A stretch of 64,000 bases of DNA, from contig NZ_JAUCBM010000012.1 in the NCBI RefSeq assembly GCF_030362795.1, positions 1 through 64,000 of the forward strand. The letters run 5' to 3'. Below the pieces are notes generated by a model. That model saw only the letters and a list, made by a program, of their open reading frames with translations. It had not been told where the DNA came from and made no database searches. This document shows positions 35,155-42,823 of this stretch, piece after piece; position 1 is the first letter of the stretch, and the number at the start of each line of letters is the position of its first letter. The position numbers were made by a program, and so were the translations under genes. The stretch comes from Pseudochrobactrum kiredjianiae. Its GTDB lineage: Bacteria; Pseudomonadota; Alphaproteobacteria; Rhizobiales; Rhizobiaceae.

Positions 35155-36225
35155 ATGACTGCAACGCACACTGTTTCCTCGTCTTTGACACCGCAAGACA
35201 TTCTGCGCCTGCGCAGTGAAAACCCGAAATCGCGTGAGCGGGATTTTGCTCAGGCCAACGGCATTACTGAAGCAGATTATATTGCTGCGCATGTCGGCAC
35301 GACAGCTATTCGCCTGAATGTGGATATTGCTGCTATTCTGAATGGCGCAGAAACACTCGGCGAAGTAATGGCGCTGACCCGCAATGAAAGCGTTGTGCAT
35401 GAAAAAATCGGACCTTATGAAAAGGTTTCCGTTGGCCCGCATGCTTCTATCGTGCTCGGTAAACAGATTGATCTGCGGATTTTCCCGAAAGCATGGGCTT
35501 ACGGCTTTGCAGTAGAAAAGACCGACAGCGAAGGCAATATTCGCCGTTCTCTGCAGTTCTTTAACCGACAGGGCGATGCCGTTCATAAAATCCACCTGCG
35601 TGATAATTCTGATCTGGCTGCCTATGAAGCGCTTGTCGCTCAGCTGCGTTCGGAAGAGCAGACCCAAACTGTTGAAACCAAGCCTGCCAAGCAGAGCGAG
35701 CCAACAGATATCGCGACTGTTGATGTAGACGGTTTCCGTGACCGTTGGACAAATCTGACTGATGTGCATCAGTTCGTTATGCTCTTGCGTGATTTCGCAG
35801 TCAGCCGCAAACAGGCTGTAGAACTCGCCGGTGAAGAATTTGCCTGGGAGCTGGAAGCCGGTACGGTTGAAAGCATGATGAATACAGCTTCTGAAACCGG
35901 TCAGCCGATCATGGTTTTTGTCGGTAATAATGGCTGCATTCAGATTCACACTGGTCCTGTTAAAGAGATCAAGATGATGGGACCTTGGCTCAATGTGATG
36001 GATCCGACATTCCATATGCATCTGCGCACCGATCACATTCACAGCGTTTGGGCTGTTCGTAAGCCTACCAAAGACGGCCATGTGACATCGCTTGAAGCTT
36101 ACGACGCACAGGGCGAAATGATCGCTCAGTTCTTTGGTGAGCGTCATGAAGGTGAAGTTGAACGCACCGACTGGCGTGAGCTGGTTGAAGCATTACCACG
36201 TCTGGCACGTTCAGCAGCTGCCTGA
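35155..36225 (+). CDS. hmuS: Haem-degrading/trafficking protein HmuS
   Basis: Cytoplasmic protein that receives haem from the HmuTUV importer and releases iron from it. The ATG at 35155 gives 356 aa; the upstream extension to 35098 is not conserved in character. It has the typical internal duplication: halves of about 165 residues beginning SLTPQDILRLRSENPKSRERDFAQANGITEADYIAAH and the later FRDRWTNLTDVHQFVMLLRDFAVSRKQAVELAG. The C-terminal half carries GPVKEIKMMGPWLNVMDPTFHMHLRTDHIHSVW, which includes the conserved haem-binding region. It is the first gene of hmuSTUV. Confidence 0.94.
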   Translation: MTATHTVSSSLTPQDILRLRSENPKSRERDFAQANGITEADYIAAHVGTTAIRLNVDIAAILNGAETLGEVMALTRNESVVHEKIGPYEKVSVGPHASIVLGKQIDLRIFPKAWAYGFAVEKTDSEGNIRRSLQFFNRQGDAVHKIHLRDNSDLAAYEALVAQLRSEEQTQTVETKPAKQSEPTDIATVDVDGFRDRWTNLTDVHQFVMLLRDFAVSRKQAVELAGEEFAWELEAGTVESMMNTASETGQPIMVFVGNNGCIQIHTGPVKEIKMMGPWLNVMDPTFHMHLRTDHIHSVWAVRKPTKDGHVTSLEAYDAQGEMIAQFFGERHEGEVERTDWRELVEALPRLARSAAA

Positions 36226-36389
36226 TTTATATGATTATAATGCAGAGCGGTTTTGCCGCTCTGCATTGCTATTTTAAACGCCGGTTTTCTGGTCGTAAAA
36301 TAAAATGCTTTGCGATTGAGACGGCATTGAACTCATGAATGACGGTCATCAGTGATTTTCGATGGCTGAAACAGCCTCGGATTAATCGA

Positions 36390-37334
36390 ATGTCTTTTGC
36401 CCGTAGCAACCATCTTTCATCACGAATTAAATCTTATCGTCTGGCTGCTGCTTTTGCCGGTGGCCTGTTGGCGGCAACTGCAAGTCTTGCGCCGGTATCT
36501 GGTATTGTTGCTGTAGCGCAGGCCGAAGAGCTGAAAACATTCAAAGACAGCTCGCGTCTGGTTTCTGTTGGTGGTGCGCTAACCGAAATCGTTTACGCTT
36601 TGGGTGAAGACAGTAAGCTCATTGCCCGTGATCGCACCAGTGTTTATCCAAAATCTGTGACCAAACTTCCGGATATCGGCTATATGCGCCAGCTATCCGC
36701 TGAAGGCGTGTTGTCTGTTACGCCGACCGCGATGCTGGTTATTGAAGGCAGCGGGCCGGTTGAAACAATGGATGTGCTGAAACGCGCCTCTGTTCCGATG
36801 ATCGTTGTGCCGGAAGTTTTTACAGCGAAAGGCATTGCCGATAAAATTATAGCTGTTGGTGAAGCGCTTGGCGCACAGGAAAAAGCGACTGCGCTGGCCG
36901 CAAAGGTTGAAGCAGATTTGAAGGCTGTTGAAACCAAAACAAGCACAATCAAAGAGAAAAAGCGGATTCTGTTTATTCTCTCGCTTCAGGGCGGGCGCAT
37001 CATGGCTTCCGGGCAGGGCACTGCCGCAGATGGCATGATCAAGATGGCTGGCGGCGTGAATGCGATCGGCGAATTTCAGGGCTATAAACAACTCACCGAT
37101 GAGGCATTGGATAAAGCTGCACCGGATTTGATCCTGCTGATGGATACCGGCGTTGATAAAGCGCTGGATGATCATTCGGAGCTTTTAAGCAATCCGGCTT
37201 TGGCAGCCACACCTGCAGGCCGCAACAAATCAATTGTAACGATGGATGGTCTTTACCTGCTGGGCTTTGGTCCGCGTTCAGCTGAGGCTGCACGTGAACT
37301 CTCCGAGAGCCTTTACGGTAAAGCACCTCAGTAA
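36390..37334 (+). CDS. hmuT: Haemin ABC transporter periplasmic binding protein
   Basis: Binds haem in the periplasm and hands it to HmuUV. From the ATG at 36390 it is 314 aa with a basic N-region and a hydrophobic signal segment (RLAAAFAGGLLAATASLAPVSGIVAVAQAEE). An ATG at 36339 would add 17 residues before it. The cluster III helical-backbone fold is recognisable: RLVSVGGALTEIVYALGEDSKLIARDRTSVYP and LPDIGYMRQLSAEGVLSVTPTAMLVIEGSGP. The tyrosine in IGYMRQ matches the known HmuT/ShuT haem ligand. Start choice is the main uncertainty. Confidence 0.9.
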   Translation: MSFARSNHLSSRIKSYRLAAAFAGGLLAATASLAPVSGIVAVAQAEELKTFKDSSRLVSVGGALTEIVYALGEDSKLIARDRTSVYPKSVTKLPDIGYMRQLSAEGVLSVTPTAMLVIEGSGPVETMDVLKRASVPMIVVPEVFTAKGIADKIIAVGEALGAQEKATALAAKVEADLKAVETKTSTIKEKKRILFILSLQGGRIMASGQGTAADGMIKMAGGVNAIGEFQGYKQLTDEALDKAAPDLILLMDTGVDKALDDHSELLSNPALAATPAGRNKSIVTMDGLYLLGFGPRSAEAARELSESLYGKAPQ

Positions 37335-37454
37335 ATCTGTATATCGCTGATATGTCATCGGAGCGGCATGTTCCGGTGACTTCTTTTTGAATATTGAAGT
37401 TACGCTTGTAGAAAAAATGTAAGGCGTGACGGCGCGCTACGGAAAGCAAATACA

Positions 37455-38612
37455 TTGACTGATACTGTTGGCGATATGCCTGTGTCTCACTTTGCTAAAC
37501 GCAACGGATCAACAGAGACGCTTGTTGTGACTGATGGCAAAAACGGCTCAACCGTTCTGCAAGGTGACCGTTCCCGACAGGCTCGATTTCTGATTGCCAT
37601 GCTGGCTGTTCTGCTTGTGGTTGTTGCACTGTTCAGTCTGACAGCAGGTGCTTCACAGGCATCGAGTTGGTCGGTTCTGAAATCGCTATTTTCTTCTCAA
37701 GTCGATCCGAACGATCTTGCCGCACAACGCGATCACATCATTATCTTCGATATTCGTCTGCCACGTATTGTACTCGGCATCCTGATCGGGGCATCACTGG
37801 CCGTTTCCGGTGCAGTGATGCAGGGTTTGTTTCGCAATCCGCTGGCTGATCCGGGACTGGTTGGTGTTTCATCCGGCGCGAGCCTCGGTGCGATTATGAT
37901 TATTGTTCTGGGCGGTACCTTTCTCGCGCCGGTACTCAGTGTGCTTGGTATGTATACGCTACCATTAGCAGCATTCATCGGCGGTCTTGCTACCACGCTG
38001 ATCCTCTACCGTGTTGCAACCCGCAGAGGTCGTACATCGATTGCGACCATGTTGTTGGCGGGTATTGCACTTGGTGCCATGTCCGGCGCTTTCAGTGGTG
38101 TGCTGGTTTATATTGCAGATGACCGACAGTTGCGCGATCTGACTTTCTGGGGCATGGGCTCGCTGGCTGGCGCCACATGGATCAAGATTCTCACAGCAGG
38201 TCCTATCATTGCGCTAACATTGGTTGCAGCCCCATTTTTGGCACGCGGGCTCAATGCGCTGGCACTGGGCGAATCTACAGCCAATCATTTGGGGTTGCCT
38301 ATTCAGCGGATTAAAAATACGGCGATTGTGCTTGTTGCTGCGGCAACCGGTGCATCTGTCGCCGTGAGTGGCGGCATCGGCTTTGTCGGCATTGTCGTGC
38401 CGCATTTGTTACGCCTGTCTATCGGGCCCGATCATCGTTATCTGTTGCCGGCTTCGGCACTTTTAGGTGCCAGTATGTTGCTGCTTGCCGATGCTGTGAG
38501 CCGCACAGTGGTTGCACCGGCAGAAATTCCGATCGGTATTGTCACCGCATTTGTCGGCGCACCGTTCTTCCTCTGGATATTGCTGCGCCGCCGTGGCTTG
38601 CTGGATTTGTAA
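37455..38612 (+). CDS. hmuU: Haemin ABC transporter permease
   Basis: FecCD-type inner-membrane permease, 385 aa with about ten helices. Family landmarks are IRLPRIVLGILIGASLAVSGAVMQGLFRNPLADPGLVGVSSGASLGA and, near the end, GGIGFVGIVVPHLLRLSIGPDHRYLLPASALLGA. The start is TTG at 37455, 8 bases after GGAAAG; an in-frame ATG 11 codons later is possible. The N-terminal 45 residues are hydrophilic and longer than usual. hmuV begins two bases after its stop. Confidence 0.94.
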   Translation: MTDTVGDMPVSHFAKRNGSTETLVVTDGKNGSTVLQGDRSRQARFLIAMLAVLLVVVALFSLTAGASQASSWSVLKSLFSSQVDPNDLAAQRDHIIIFDIRLPRIVLGILIGASLAVSGAVMQGLFRNPLADPGLVGVSSGASLGAIMIIVLGGTFLAPVLSVLGMYTLPLAAFIGGLATTLILYRVATRRGRTSIATMLLAGIALGAMSGAFSGVLVYIADDRQLRDLTFWGMGSLAGATWIKILTAGPIIALTLVAAPFLARGLNALALGESTANHLGLPIQRIKNTAIVLVAAATGASVAVSGGIGFVGIVVPHLLRLSIGPDHRYLLPASALLGASMLLLADAVSRTVVAPAEIPIGIVTAFVGAPFFLWILLRRRGLLDL

Positions 38613-38614
38613 TT

Positions 38615-39403
38615 ATGATTGAAACTAAAAATCTGGCCGTTCAGCTTAGCGGTAAAACCATTCTTGAAAACGTCAATATCACCGCCAAACCAGGTGAGGT
38701 GACAGCGATTGTCGGGCCGAACGGCTCCGGTAAAACGACACTGATCCGCGCACTTTCTGGCGATCTGCCTTATACAGGGCAGGCACTGCTCGATGGTGCG
38801 CGTTTTGAAAGCTACAAGCCTTGGCAGATGGCCGAGCGCAGAGCTGTCTTGCCGCAAGCCAGCGCTCTGTCTTTTCCGTTTACTGTCCGTGAGATCGTTA
38901 ATCTCGGACTGACGGGCGGTCGGTCAGGACTAACCGCAGAGCAAGAAAAGCATTTGCCGGATCAGGCGCTTGAGCTTGTTGATCTCACAGGTTTCGGTGG
39001 CCGTTATTATCAGGAGCTGTCAGGCGGCGAACAACAGCGTGCGCAATTAGCCCGTGTGTTGTGTCAGGTCTGGAAGCCGGTGCTGGATGGTAAGCCGCGC
39101 TATCTGTTGCTGGATGAACCTGTTTCCAGTCTGGATATCCGCCATCAGATTATCGTTATGGACATTGCGCGTAATTTTGCTGCAAAAGGTGGCGGCGTGA
39201 TCACCATTCTGCACGATCTCAATCTGACAGCCCTTTACGCTGATCATATTATTATGGTGCATAATGGCGGCATTGATGCCAGCGGCACGATAGCAGAAAC
39301 TTTGACGAATGAACGCCTGCTGCGGGTTTATGAATGTCCGCTTCAGGTGGGCGTTACACCTCCTGCAGGACAGCCATTTATATTGCCGCATTCGGTATTT
39401 TGA
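38615..39403 (+). CDS. hmuV: Haemin ABC transporter ATPase
   Basis: The 262-aa ATPase of the haem importer, with Walker A GPNGSGKTT (about residue 34), Q-loop LPQASAL, signature LSGGEQQRAQLARVL (about 136), Walker B YLLLDEPVSSLD and H-loop LHDLNL. It is the last gene of hmuSTUV and is closed by a bidirectional terminator shared with rirA. Confidence 0.95.
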   Translation: MIETKNLAVQLSGKTILENVNITAKPGEVTAIVGPNGSGKTTLIRALSGDLPYTGQALLDGARFESYKPWQMAERRAVLPQASALSFPFTVREIVNLGLTGGRSGLTAEQEKHLPDQALELVDLTGFGGRYYQELSGGEQQRAQLARVLCQVWKPVLDGKPRYLLLDEPVSSLDIRHQIIVMDIARNFAAKGGGVITILHDLNLTALYADHIIMVHNGGIDASGTIAETLTNERLLRVYECPLQVGVTPPAGQPFILPHSVF

Positions 39404-39412
39404 TTGAAAATG

Positions 39413-39447
39413 AAAAAAGCCCTGAAACAGTTGTTTTAGGGCTTTTT
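39413..39447. terminator. Bidirectional terminator between hmuV and rirA
   Basis: AAAAAAGCCCTGAAACA pairs with TGTTTTAGGGCTTTTTC (one mismatch), with A and T runs at the two ends, between convergent genes. Confidence 0.88.
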
Positions 39448-39462
39448 CAATAGAAGCTTTAA

Positions 39463-39927
39463 TTAATGAGCTGCTGCAACAGCGCGCGGCGCTAATTCAT
39501 CAATACCCAGCAGCATACGTACATTCGGACGCGCATCAATCAGATCCTGAATGCTGTATTTTCCAAGCACAGCGAAGAACGCATTGAGCGCTTCACGCAG
39601 TGCAGAATTCAATGCACAGCTGTCGATCAACGGGCATTCGCTATCGCTATCGAAACATTCTGCCATCGCAAAATTATCTTCTGTGACGCGAACCACGTCA
39701 AAGAGAGAAATTTCTGCTGCGGGACGAGCGAGCTTTACGCCGCCATTGCGTCCGCGTACTGTCGTCACAATATTATTTTCGACAAGCGGCTGCAGAATTT
39801 TAAACAAAAACAATTCTGAGACCGTATAGGCCTTGGCGATTTCAGCAATACGGCTGAGATTGCCTTCATTTGCTGCACAATACATCAGCATACGAATAGC
39901 ATAATTGGTCTGTCTGGTAAGACGCAT
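39463..39927 (-). CDS. rirA: Rrf2-family iron-responsive repressor RirA
   Basis: Represses iron-uptake genes when iron is plentiful by sensing an Fe-S cluster; the main iron regulator of many rhizobia and brucellae. The 154-aa protein opens MRLTRQTNYAIRMLMYCAAN and has the winged helix (ARIAEIAKAYTVSELFLFKILQPL-like), wing VRGRNGGVKLARP, the RirA-specific ISLFDVVRVTEDNFAMAECF, and three cluster cysteines C91, C98 and C104. It is convergent with the haem importer operon and carries an Irr-type box just upstream. Confidence 0.95.
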   Translation of the reverse strand: MRLTRQTNYAIRMLMYCAANEGNLSRIAEIAKAYTVSELFLFKILQPLVENNIVTTVRGRNGGVKLARPAAEISLFDVVRVTEDNFAMAECFDSDSECPLIDSCALNSALREALNAFFAVLGKYSIQDLIDARPNVRMLLGIDELAPRAVAAAH

Positions 39928-39978
39928 TTCAGGTCCTTTCCCGCAGGCGACGAAGCACTGCTAAAAACATGAGTGCAG

Positions 39979-39995
39979 TTTAGAACTATTCTGAA
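39979..39995. promoter_or_regulatory. Irr-type iron control element upstream of rirA
   Basis: TTTAGAA-CTA-TTCTGAA matches the Irr element TTTAGAA-N3-TTCTAAA at 13 of 14 defined positions, 52 bp upstream of the rirA start. It fits the known cross-regulation of rirA by Irr in related genera. Confidence 0.75.
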
Positions 39996-40149
39996 TAAAT
40001 ATGAAGTCCTGATTTGCATAAAAGTAACTAAAATTAATCATGTTTTAGTGATTTTGCCCAGCCCCTTTATTGAGAGAGGGCTAAAAAACAGAATAAGGTG
40101 TTCATCCCGACTATTCTTTGTCGCCTGTAAATCAAGATTAATCAGTGCC

Positions 40150-40608
40150 TTATTGGCAGACATCGACCCAAATTGCATTGGTTAGTTCAGCCAAACGATG
40201 TGGGTTAATGCGTACGGCACTATTCGTAGCGCCGGCCGCTGGCAGCACTTCATCAAAGGCTTGTAATGATATATCGCAATAAATTTTGAGGTCATCAGCA
40301 ACACCAAACGGACAGACACCACCAACAGGGTGGCCTGTTGCCTCTAATACAGAATCAAAATCCAGCATCCTTGGTTTGTTCTGAAATTGGTCTTTGAATT
40401 TGCGATTATCGAGACGCGCGTCACCACGGGCAACAAGCAGGATCACATCATCGCCAAGCTTGAGAGAAAGTGTCTTCGCAATCTGTGCAGGCTCTACATT
40501 ATGTGCTGTAGCTGCCTCTATAACAGTCGCAGTGCTGGTTTCCAGCTCAATAACCTGCACGTCAGGGGCTTTCTCAGCAAAGAATGCTTTTACGGTTTCT
40601 AGACTCAT
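40150..40608 (-). CDS. YbaK/EbsC-family aminoacyl-tRNA deacylase
   Basis: Predicted trans-editing enzyme that removes mischarged amino acids from tRNA. The ATG at 40608 follows AGGAAA and gives 152 aa (an upstream frame to 40686 is not conserved in type). The fold's motifs are clear: AQIAKTLSLKLGDDVILLVARGDARLDNRKFK with the catalytic Lys, then GHPVGGVCPFGV, and AAGATNSAVRINPHRLAELT. Substrate class (Cys/Pro-type or other) cannot be told by eye. Confidence 0.9.
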   Translation of the reverse strand: MSLETVKAFFAEKAPDVQVIELETSTATVIEAATAHNVEPAQIAKTLSLKLGDDVILLVARGDARLDNRKFKDQFQNKPRMLDFDSVLEATGHPVGGVCPFGVADDLKIYCDISLQAFDEVLPAAGATNSAVRINPHRLAELTNAIWVDVCQ

Positions 40609-40755
40609 GGGATTTCCTGTATTTCTGCACCATTTAAGACACGCCATTACAAAGGCCGAGCCTTCAAAACATGGATGAAATGGCATGATGGTACAGAAAG
40701 GTGAGGGCTCTCAACAATTATTTGTAAACAAGCACAATAATTTACGTCAAAGTGA

Positions 40756-40785
40756 TTGACGAAGCGCGGGGAGTGAATGTATGTA
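40756..40785 (+). promoter_or_regulatory. Probable promoter of tRNA-Ser
   Basis: TTGACG (40756-40761) and TATGTA (40780-40785), 18-bp spacer, about 45 bp before the mature tRNA. Confidence 0.5.
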
Positions 40786-40831
40786 GCCTTCATTCGCCAT
40801 CATAGCGCGCTTCGGGCTGATTTGCCTGCAA

Positions 40832-40921
40832 GGAGGGGTGGCCGAGTGGTTTAAGGCACCGGTCTTGAAAACCGGCGTGCGGGAGACCGTACCGTGGGTT
40901 CGAATCCCACCCCCTCCGCCA
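40832..40921 (+). tRNA. tRNA-Ser(TGA), prophage attachment site
   Basis: A 90-nt class II tRNA: acceptor stem GGAGGGG/CCCCTCC, discriminator G, encoded CCA, anticodon stem CCGGT/ACCGG with loop CTTGAAA (anticodon TGA), long variable arm. An integrase gene starts 79 bp after its 3' end, so the 3' part of the tRNA is the likely attL core. Confidence 0.97.
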
Positions 40922-40999
40922 TAAAATCTAAGCTATTGAAATTGTTTATGCATCCAGCTTGATTTTTGCCTGTTTTCCCATACTTTCAACACTGAGGTT

Positions 41000-42172
41000 A
41001 TGGCAAAAGGGCACGGAATGGCACGGAATAAACTATCAGAAACACGAATTCGGTCGCTTGCTAAGGCTGGCATATATTCGGATGGCGATGGTTTGTTTTT
41101 GCGCGTTCGTTCTGGTGGATCAAAACAATGGTTTTTCATATTTAAGCGCAATGGTCAGCGCACGGAAATTGGCCTCGGTGGATACGGGCAGGGTACTGCT
41201 CCGGTGCCACTGTTGCTTGCTAGAGAAAAGGCTGAGGAAATCAGGCAGCGCTTATCGCGTGGTGAAAAGTTACATCGGCGGAAAACATTTGCTGATATCA
41301 TGGATGATGTGCTGGACGTTAAAAAGGCAAGTTTTCGTAACGATAAGCACAAAGACCAGTGGGTCATGACACTGACAAAGTATGCAGCGGCTCTGCATAA
41401 GGTACCTATAGCTGATATTACCCGTGATCATGTTGTCGAAGTATTGAAACCAATCTGGACAAAAATACCAGAGACTGCAGATAGGACGCGTCAACGCATT
41501 GCTGCTGTTATTGATCACGCCAAGGCTAGAGGTCTCTATACAGGCGACAACCCAGCTGATTGGCGTGGTGGATTAAAAGAACTATTGCCTGCGCGTAGTA
41601 AATTGACCAGAGGCCATCACGCTGCTGTTAGTTATAAAGAGCTTCCTGGAGTTTTGGTGAAGTTGCAGCAGTCACTGGCAGTTTCAGCACGCGCTGTTGA
41701 ATTCATCGCATTAACTGCAGCAAGATCTAATGAAGCGCGGTCAATGACATGGATGGAAATAGACTTTACAGAAAAGCTATGGACCATACCTGCTGAACGA
41801 ATGAAGGCTGGCAAGGCTCATGAGGTTCCACTGACGGATCGAGCTATCCAAATTTTAAAGGATCAAGAAGCAGTCAGAACGAGTGATCTGGTCTTTGAAG
41901 GTGAGCGCGTAGGCAGGCCAATTTCGGATACTGCAATGGTAAAAGTATTTCGAGCGGCAGGTGCCGGTGATGCAACTCTCCATGGGCTGCGTTCGTCATT
42001 GCGTGATTGGGCTGGTGATGAAACGGATTATCCACGTGATGTTGCGGAAGCTGCTTTAGCCCATACAGTTAAAGATAAGACTGAGGCAGCATACCGGCGC
42101 GGCACTGCTTTAGCTAAGCGCCGCGCGATGATGGATGAATGGGAAACCTATTTATACCGGTCGCGGGATTAA
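41000..42172 (+). CDS. Phage tyrosine integrase
   Basis: Site-specific recombinase for prophage integration at tRNA-Ser. The 390-aa protein has an N-terminal arm-binding domain (ARNKLSETRIRSLAKAGIYSDGDGLFLRVRSGGSKQWFFIFKRNG, DUF4102 type as in P4 integrases). The catalytic domain holds R242 (AARSNEAR), H328-x-x-R331 (HGLRSSLRDW), H355 (ALAHTV) and nucleophile Y365 (AAYRRG). All catalytic residues are intact, so it should be active. The start is either 41000 (after GAGG) or the ATG at 41018. It is convergent with, and overlaps by 4 bases, the AlpA-like gene. Confidence 0.95.
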   Translation: MAKGHGMARNKLSETRIRSLAKAGIYSDGDGLFLRVRSGGSKQWFFIFKRNGQRTEIGLGGYGQGTAPVPLLLAREKAEEIRQRLSRGEKLHRRKTFADIMDDVLDVKKASFRNDKHKDQWVMTLTKYAAALHKVPIADITRDHVVEVLKPIWTKIPETADRTRQRIAAVIDHAKARGLYTGDNPADWRGGLKELLPARSKLTRGHHAAVSYKELPGVLVKLQQSLAVSARAVEFIALTAARSNEARSMTWMEIDFTEKLWTIPAERMKAGKAHEVPLTDRAIQILKDQEAVRTSDLVFEGERVGRPISDTAMVKVFRAAGAGDATLHGLRSSLRDWAGDETDYPRDVAEAALAHTVKDKTEAAYRRGTALAKRRAMMDEWETYLYRSRD

Positions 42173-42375
42173 TTACTGCGATTGGCAATTCTTTCATTAA
42201 TCCAGTTGTCTACTTCGGCACGCACGTAGGCTATTCTTTTTACACCAATTTTTACCGGAGCGGGGAATTGGCCTTCCTTTGCCATCATCATCAGTAGCAC
42301 TCTGGACATGGTGGTGGCTTCCGAGGCTTCCTTTGGCGACATGAGGCGCGGGCGGTTATCAATATTTCCTTGCAT
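42169..42375 (-). CDS. AlpA-like DNA-binding protein (probable excisionase/regulator)
   Basis: The 68-aa protein has an AlpA/MerR-type winged helix: MSPKEASEATTMSRVLLMMMAKEGQFPAPVKIGVKRIAYVRAEVDNWINERIA. In phages and islands such proteins act as excisionases or activate the integrase gene. It is last in the leftward operon, directly opposed to the integrase, and shares one base with the upstream stop codon region at 42375. Confidence 0.8.
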   Translation of the reverse strand: MQGNIDNRPRLMSPKEASEATTMSRVLLMMMAKEGQFPAPVKIGVKRIAYVRAEVDNWINERIANRSN

Positions 42376-42635
42376 TATTTACCTCCTGTCTGAGATTTCA
42401 ATGCTGTGGTCACCGTGACCAACTCGTGGTTGCGCGTCCGTAGGAACGGAATTATGCGGTCGTCATCTTCGTGCCTTTTTGCCTCACTGGATCTAGCTTC
42501 AATTATTTGAAATTGATCACCAACCTCCAGTTGTGCAACTGCGGTGCTTATTGCGGCCTCTCGTGACGGTTCATCACAAGCCAGATCATAAGCAAATTCA
42601 TCAACCTGTCCGGCATACCAGCTCCAAGGTGTCAT
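42375..42635 (-). CDS. Small phage protein of unknown function
   Basis: An 86-aa acidic, cytoplasmic protein with no domain I recognise (MTPWSWYAGQVDEFAYDLAC...). It overlaps the upstream gene by 4 bases and abuts the AlpA-like gene, so it belongs to the same leftward transcript. Its coding status rests on this packing. Confidence 0.65.
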   Translation of the reverse strand: MTPWSWYAGQVDEFAYDLACDEPSREAAISTAVAQLEVGDQFQIIEARSSEAKRHEDDDRIIPFLRTRNHELVTVTTALKSQTGGK

Positions 42636-42823
42636 AGATCACCTCGTTTAATGGTTTCTTCCATCATGGTTGTGATGATGGAAGCGGCGGCCACGGCTCC
42701 AAACTTAGCCCCTAATAGTGGCATGGCAGCACCAACTAACGCCGAAGCAGCCAATGCCTGATCTGGAAGCTTTACGGCTTGATGTGCAACTTGCCCTGCA
42801 AATTCATTATAGATATTGCTCAT
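42632..42823 (-). CDS. Small phage protein of unknown function
   Basis: The ATG at 42823 overlaps the methyltransferase stop (ATGA) and gives 63 aa, with an Ala-rich hydrophobic middle (ALAASALVGAAMPLLGAKFGAVAAASIITTMM) that could be one membrane helix or two short ones. No family is recognised. It is translationally coupled on both sides. Confidence 0.6.
   Translation of the reverse strand: MSNIYNEFAGQVAHQAVKLPDQALAASALVGAAMPLLGAKFGAVAAASIITTMMEETIKRGDL

Noticed and set aside
35110-36147. Long open frame (345 codons) on the minus strand opposite hmuS
   Set aside because: It is the complement of a clearly coding gene, has no ribosome site or family pattern, and its amino-acid make-up is that of an antisense shadow.
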